Source: CALBLZ01 sp041917855 (GTDB lineage Bacteria > Patescibacteriota > UBA1384 > CAILIB01). From it: 8,707 bases of DNA. The notes under the pieces are model-generated. The model did not search any database and was not told where the DNA came from. It worked only from the letters and a program-made list of their open reading frames with translations. Both the position numbers and the translations under genes were made by a program. Shown one piece after another: positions 5,628 through 8,707 of the stretch. The stretch is from positions 1 through 8,707 of the forward strand of contig JAYRWT010000025.1 of NCBI GenBank assembly GCA_041917855.1, given 5' to 3'. Numbering within the stretch: position 1 is the stretch's first letter; the number at the start of each line of letters is the position of its first letter.

Positions 5628-6188
5628 ATGGATGTAAAAGTTGCTGTCAACGGGCTCAAGCCAAAGATGGAAGCAGCCATCACCCACTTTAGCGGTGAAC
5701 TCAAAACGGTCAGGACTGGCCGTGCCAATGTACAAATCCTAGATGGCATTACTGTCAGCTACTATGGCAGCCAAACCCCGCTACGCGGTATGGCCAATAT
5801 TACGGTTCCTGAGCCAACCCAGCTGTTGGTCCAACCCTTCGACGCAAATGCTCTTGGTGATATTCGTCAAGCTATTGAGCTAGCACAGCTCGGTCTGTCA
5901 CTTTCCGACGATGGTCGCAACCTCCGCATTAATATTCCGCCGCTTACTACTGAACGTCGTGAAGAACTGATTAAGCGCGTCGGTAAAATGGCAGAAGAAG
6001 CTCGCATTAGTATCCGAGGTATTCGCGGGGATATGTGGGACCAGGTGCAAAAAGCCGAAAAAGATAGCCTAATCTCCGAAGATAATCGTGATTGGGCGCG
6101 TGCCGAGCTAGATAAGCTAGCGGGAGAGTATAATAAAAAGATAGAAGAGTTAACCAAGGAAAAAGAAGCAGAGCTTCGCACGGTATAA
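5628..6188 (+). CDS. frr: Ribosome recycling factor
   Basis: RRF, together with EF-G, splits the post-termination ribosome into subunits. The 186 residues are full length (E. coli 185). Domain I, a three-helix bundle, is formed by residues 1-30 and about 105-186; it includes the conserved RTGRAN (29-34) and the segment PLTTERREELIKRVGKMAEEA followed by IRGIRGD. Domain II is the beta-rich insert (about 31-104) with YYGSQTPL and VPEPTQLLVQPFD. The usual I-R-R-[DE] reads I-R-G-D, a minor change. The gene starts the frr/small membrane protein/rseP operon behind its own extended -10 promoter. The Shine-Dalgarno sequence is weak or absent, but the start matches the family N-terminus. Two bases separate its stop from the next start. 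In most bacteria pyrH lies just upstream; here the preceding gene is the ThyX-like gene. Confidence 0.97.
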   Translation: MDVKVAVNGLKPKMEAAITHFSGELKTVRTGRANVQILDGITVSYYGSQTPLRGMANITVPEPTQLLVQPFDANALGDIRQAIELAQLGLSLSDDGRNLRINIPPLTTERREELIKRVGKMAEEARISIRGIRGDMWDQVQKAEKDSLISEDNRDWARAELDKLAGEYNKKIEELTKEKEAELRTV

Positions 6189-6190
6189 GC

Positions 6191-6385
6191 ATGTCCTTAC
6201 TGGATTCCAGCATTACCCCTTACCTAACAATCCTGGTCATTTTTGCGGTGCTCGCGGGGTTCGCCCGTAAGACGCTTGTTAAGGTAATCATCTTTTTGTT
6301 AATTTTTACTATTCTGATGGCGCTCTTTCCGGCGCTCTTAGTAAAGTACACTGAACTCATTCGCAGTATCCGAGGAATCTTTTAA
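6191..6385 (+). CDS. Small two-helix membrane protein, unknown
   Basis: I do not recognise a family. The 64 residues hold two hydrophobic stretches: about 11-25 (YLTILVIFAVLAGFA) and about 30-51 (VKVIIFLLIFTILMALFPALL), separated by a short basic turn (RKTLVK). The C-terminus carries Arg and Lys (RSIRGIF). This suggests a hairpin in the cytoplasmic membrane with the basic turn, and probably both ends, shaped by the positive-inside rule. The gene starts two bases after frr and its TAA overlaps the rseP ATG by one base, so all three are probably co-translated. No Shine-Dalgarno sequence precedes its ATG, which suggests coupling to frr termination. The tight link to the protease suggests a partner, substrate or adaptor of RseP, but nothing in the sequence proves it. 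Confidence 0.72.
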   Translation: MSLLDSSITPYLTILVIFAVLAGFARKTLVKVIIFLLIFTILMALFPALLVKYTELIRSIRGIF

Positions 6386-7497
6386 TGGAAGTACTGATTT
6401 CGATTATCGCCTTCGCCCTTCTTCTGGGTGTATTGGTTTTTGTGCATGAGCTCGGTCACTTTATGGTGGCCAAGTGGTGCGGCATGCGGGTTGATCAGTT
6501 TTCGGTTGGTTTTCCACCCCATGTGTTTCGTAAGCGCAAAGGAGAAACCGAGTATGTCATCGGTATTATTCCCTTTGGCGGATACGTAAAAATTCGTGGG
6601 GAGAACGCCGAAGAAGAAGAGCAGGAGGATCCGCGCTCGTTTGATAACAAGCCAGTGTGGCAGCGCATTGCCGTGATTCTAGCGGGCATTACCATGAACG
6701 TGCTCTTTGCCTTTGTAGTGCTCACGGTTGCCTTTTCGGTTGGCTTTAGCTCCTTTGCGCAAGATCTTACCTCTGAGCCGGGTGCAAAAGTGGTAACTTC
6801 CCGAGTGGTGATTGTGCGTGTAGATGACAAAGCTCCTGCAAAAGCAGCTGGAATAAAACCAGGTGATTTACTCAAAACGGTTAGCACACTAGATAACAGC
6901 CAAAACTACACAATTCGCACCACCCAAGAACTCCAGCAGTACACCCGCGCGTTCCAGGAGGCGGGTATTCCTACGATTGTCGTTAATGTGGAACGCGACG
7001 GTGAGCCACTACGGATTGAGAGCGGCATTGCTGCTCCTGGTAGTCCTGCGCTTGGCGTACTCATTCAGCCGTATAATGCGGTGCGGGTACCGTTCTGGCG
7101 CGCTCCGGTAGTTGCCGCCAAAGAGATGGGAGCGATTATTGATGTTACCTGGTCTGCGCTGGCTGACTTTGGCACTCGACTATTTACCAAGGCACAGTTA
7201 GATCCTAACGTTTCCGGTCCACTTGGTATTTACCAAGCAACAGCGACGGCAACCAAAATGGGCTTTGAACAGGTAGTCTTCTTGGCAGTGGCGCTTTCGT
7301 TAAACCTTGCCCTGCTCAATGTGTTGCCAATTCCTGCGCTTGATGGCGGGCGCTTTGTCTTTTTGCTCAGCGAGGCTATTTTCCGTAAGCGCGTGATTGC
7401 CCGCAAGATAGAGCAGGCAATCACAGCCTTTAGCTTTATGGCGCTCATGGGCCTCTTTGTCATCCTGACTATTCGTGACGTTTTTAAGTTGTTTTAG
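6385..7497 (+). CDS. rseP: RseP-type M50 site-2 zinc metalloprotease
   Basis: Intramembrane protease that cleaves membrane-embedded substrates, such as anti-sigma factors or signal-peptide remnants, after a first cut. The 370 residues begin with a membrane helix holding the zinc site HELGH (21-25), followed by a G-F-x-P-type segment and the PFGGYVK membrane-associated hairpin (about 63-69). A second helix (about 93-122: AVILAGITMNVLFAFVVLTV) leads to a single PDZ domain (about 133-212) with AAGIKPGDLL. Then come GPLGIYQ and the third zinc-ligand helix NVLPIPALDGGR (Asp320), and a last helix. The active site is complete. One PDZ domain is seen where E. coli RseP has two. The ATG overlaps the stop of the small membrane gene; GAGGA lies ten bases upstream. 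The usual uppS, cdsA and dxr are absent between frr and this gene. Confidence 0.95.
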   Translation: MEVLISIIAFALLLGVLVFVHELGHFMVAKWCGMRVDQFSVGFPPHVFRKRKGETEYVIGIIPFGGYVKIRGENAEEEEQEDPRSFDNKPVWQRIAVILAGITMNVLFAFVVLTVAFSVGFSSFAQDLTSEPGAKVVTSRVVIVRVDDKAPAKAAGIKPGDLLKTVSTLDNSQNYTIRTTQELQQYTRAFQEAGIPTIVVNVERDGEPLRIESGIAAPGSPALGVLIQPYNAVRVPFWRAPVVAAKEMGAIIDVTWSALADFGTRLFTKAQLDPNVSGPLGIYQATATATKMGFEQVVFLAVALSLNLALLNVLPIPALDGGRFVFLLSEAIFRKRVIARKIEQAITAFSFMALMGLFVILTIRDVFKLF

Positions 7498-7502
7498 GCT
7501 TC

Positions 7503-7511
7503 TGCTAGGAT
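7503..7511 (+). promoter_or_regulatory. Extended -10 element of uvrC, near-leaderless
   Basis: TGC-TAGGAT ends nine bases before the uvrC ATG, so initiation would fall about three bases before the start codon. No Shine-Dalgarno sequence is present (the spacer is ACGCAGAGC). The -35 is weak (TTTAAG, 7483-7488, 17 bases away, inside the 3' end of rseP). The nine-base element is identical to the one at 3638-3646. Confidence 0.48.
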
Positions 7512-7520
7512 ACGCAGAGC

Positions 7521-8707
7521 ATGCCACACAATCCTAACCTGCAAAAACAGCTTTCTACCCTACCACTTGTACCAGGTGTGTACCTTTTTAAGGATGCCGC
7601 CGGTACGGTGCTGTATGTAGGAAAGGCTAACCGACTACGCGAGCGTGTTAGGAGCTACTTTGCTGCCGATATAGCTGCCACCCGCAATCCAGGCATCGAG
7701 CAGATGGTAAATGAGGCAACGGAAATTGCGCATGAGGTTGTAGGTTCTGAGCCAGAAGCCTTGTTGCTGGAAGCGCGCTTAATTCGCCGCCATAAGCCCA
7801 AGTACAACATTCTGCTGCGTGACGATAAGTCATTCATGCTGGTTAAGATTGACCTATCCCAACCGTTTCCAACCGTAACTATTGCCCGCGAAAAAGATTT
7901 GGAGGATCTCCTAATCCGCAAAAAGAAGGAGTTACCGCGTGAGCATCGCATTAGCCAGCGCCTGCATAATGCCGAGTACTACGGGCCTTTTCCATCGGCC
8001 TATGCGGTAAAGGGTGTGCTGAATACTATCCGGCGTATCTGGCCGTACCGCGACTGTAATACGCAAAAGTTTAACCACTTTGCCAAGCTGGGTCATGGCT
8101 GTTTGTTTGCCTCATTGGGGCTCTGTGACGCACCCTGCGCGGCAAAAGTTACACCAGGAGAGTACCGACGTACTATTGATCAAATCCGCAAGTTTCTCAA
8201 AGGAGAGCAGGGTGGGTTGATTGCAGAAGTTGAGCAGCAAATGGCTGATGCCTCAGAAAACCAAAGATATGAGGAAGCCGCGCTCCTGCGTGATAGATTA
8301 TTTGCCCTACAACGCTTCCGCTATGTTGTGGATACATTTAGGGTGAGCAAGCCAGGCAGGGGGAGTCGGGTGCAAACAACCGGGGGCTATGATCCTGAGC
8401 GTGACATTCGCCTAGAATGCTACGATATCTCGAATAACCAGGGAGAGTTTGCAGTGGGCTCGCTGATCTGCGGTATTTTAAAAGACGGCAAGGTTGACCC
8501 GATTACTACCGCTGAGCAAGCCAGGGCACGGTTTAGCTTTGATAAGTCACGCTATAAAAAGTTTAAGATTCGCACGGTGGTGGGGATATCAGATGTAGAA
8601 ATGCTACAGGAGGTGCTGACGCGTCGGTTTAATCGTGGTAAACGGGTGACCGGAGTGGGCGAGCCCTGGGCACTGCCAGATTTAGTAGTCATCGATGGCG
8701 GTAAAGC
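7521..8707 (+). CDS. uvrC: UvrABC excinuclease subunit C, 5' part (runs off right edge)
   Basis: UvrC makes both incisions around a lesion bound by UvrB in nucleotide excision repair. The 395 visible residues start MPHNPNLQKQ. The N-terminal GIY-YIG nuclease has PGVYLFKD (18-25), YVGKA (32-36) and R-E-R-V-R-S-Y-F (40-47) for the 3' cut. Four cysteines follow, Cys179, Cys194, Cys202 and Cys206; the spacing of the last three (7 and 3 residues between) equals that of the cysteines reported to bind an iron-sulfur cluster in E. coli UvrC. The UVR motif (about 246-265, RYEEAALLRDRL) contacts UvrB. The RNase H-like domain for the 5' cut begins with ECYDIS (Asp302) and VVIDGGK (Asp392). The tandem HhH domain should lie beyond the window. 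The segment at about 123-150 is a basic insertion relative to E. coli. The start is set by family alignment and the adjacent -10 element. Confidence 0.96.
   Translation, partial: MPHNPNLQKQLSTLPLVPGVYLFKDAAGTVLYVGKANRLRERVRSYFAADIAATRNPGIEQMVNEATEIAHEVVGSEPEALLLEARLIRRHKPKYNILLRDDKSFMLVKIDLSQPFPTVTIAREKDLEDLLIRKKKELPREHRISQRLHNAEYYGPFPSAYAVKGVLNTIRRIWPYRDCNTQKFNHFAKLGHGCLFASLGLCDAPCAAKVTPGEYRRTIDQIRKFLKGEQGGLIAEVEQQMADASENQRYEEAALLRDRLFALQRFRYVVDTFRVSKPGRGSRVQTTGGYDPERDIRLECYDISNNQGEFAVGSLICGILKDGKVDPITTAEQARARFSFDKSRYKKFKIRTVVGISDVEMLQEVLTRRFNRGKRVTGVGEPWALPDLVVIDGGK

Noticed and set aside
7655..7951. Minus-strand 98-residue ORF at the start of uvrC
   Set aside because: It is a shadow of uvrC, whose GIY-YIG and UVR motifs are unmistakable on the plus strand.
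1..8707. CRISPR array, insertion sequence or phage attachment site
   Set aside because: No regularly spaced repeats, transposase, long terminal inverted repeats or integrase were seen anywhere in the window.

Overview
The window looks like a compact bacterial chromosome segment, most probably from a Patescibacteria/CPR-type organism. The evidence is a short EF-Ts, an S2 protein with a long Glu/Lys tail, a tandem-domain ThyX, very short 5' leaders, one-base gene overlaps, and a translation cluster that lacks several of its usual members. This placement is inferred from gene content only; no 16S rRNA or other marker is present. All genes read normally with the standard bacterial code, and TGA is used as a stop (end of pyrG).

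Layout: the start of an MscL-like channel gene runs leftwards off the window edge (1-124, minus). It diverges from pyrG (CTP synthase, 225-1901) across about 100 bases that hold both promoters. A 169-base gap follows, with a promoter overlapping the pyrG stop and a hairpin-rich leader. It leads into rpsB-tsf (2071-3563), which overlap by one base and end at an intrinsic terminator. Next come two separately transcribed accessory-looking genes: a 101-residue protein I do not recognise (3669-3974) and a tandem-domain ThyX-like thymidylate synthase (about 4130-5512), closed by a strong terminator. Then frr (5628-6188), a 64-residue two-helix membrane protein (6191-6385) and an RseP-type M50 site-2 protease (6385-7497) are packed with gaps of +2 and -1 bases. 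uvrC starts at 7521 behind its own promoter and runs off the right edge.

Function: the backbone is the classic rpsB-tsf-(pyrH)-frr-(uppS-cdsA-dxr)-rseP block. Here pyrH is replaced in position by the unknown gene and the ThyX-like gene, and uppS/cdsA/dxr are absent between frr and rseP. S2, EF-Ts and RRF serve translation. PyrG and the ThyX-like protein supply CTP and dTMP, RseP cleaves membrane proteins, and UvrC performs excision repair.

Most noteworthy are: the ThyX-like protein, whose two halves keep complementary parts of the catalytic motif; paired CCTTC/GAAGG hairpins flanking the rpsB start that could sequester its ribosome site; and a recurring extended -10 element (TGC-TAnnnT) lying so close to pyrG and uvrC that their mRNAs should be leaderless or nearly so.
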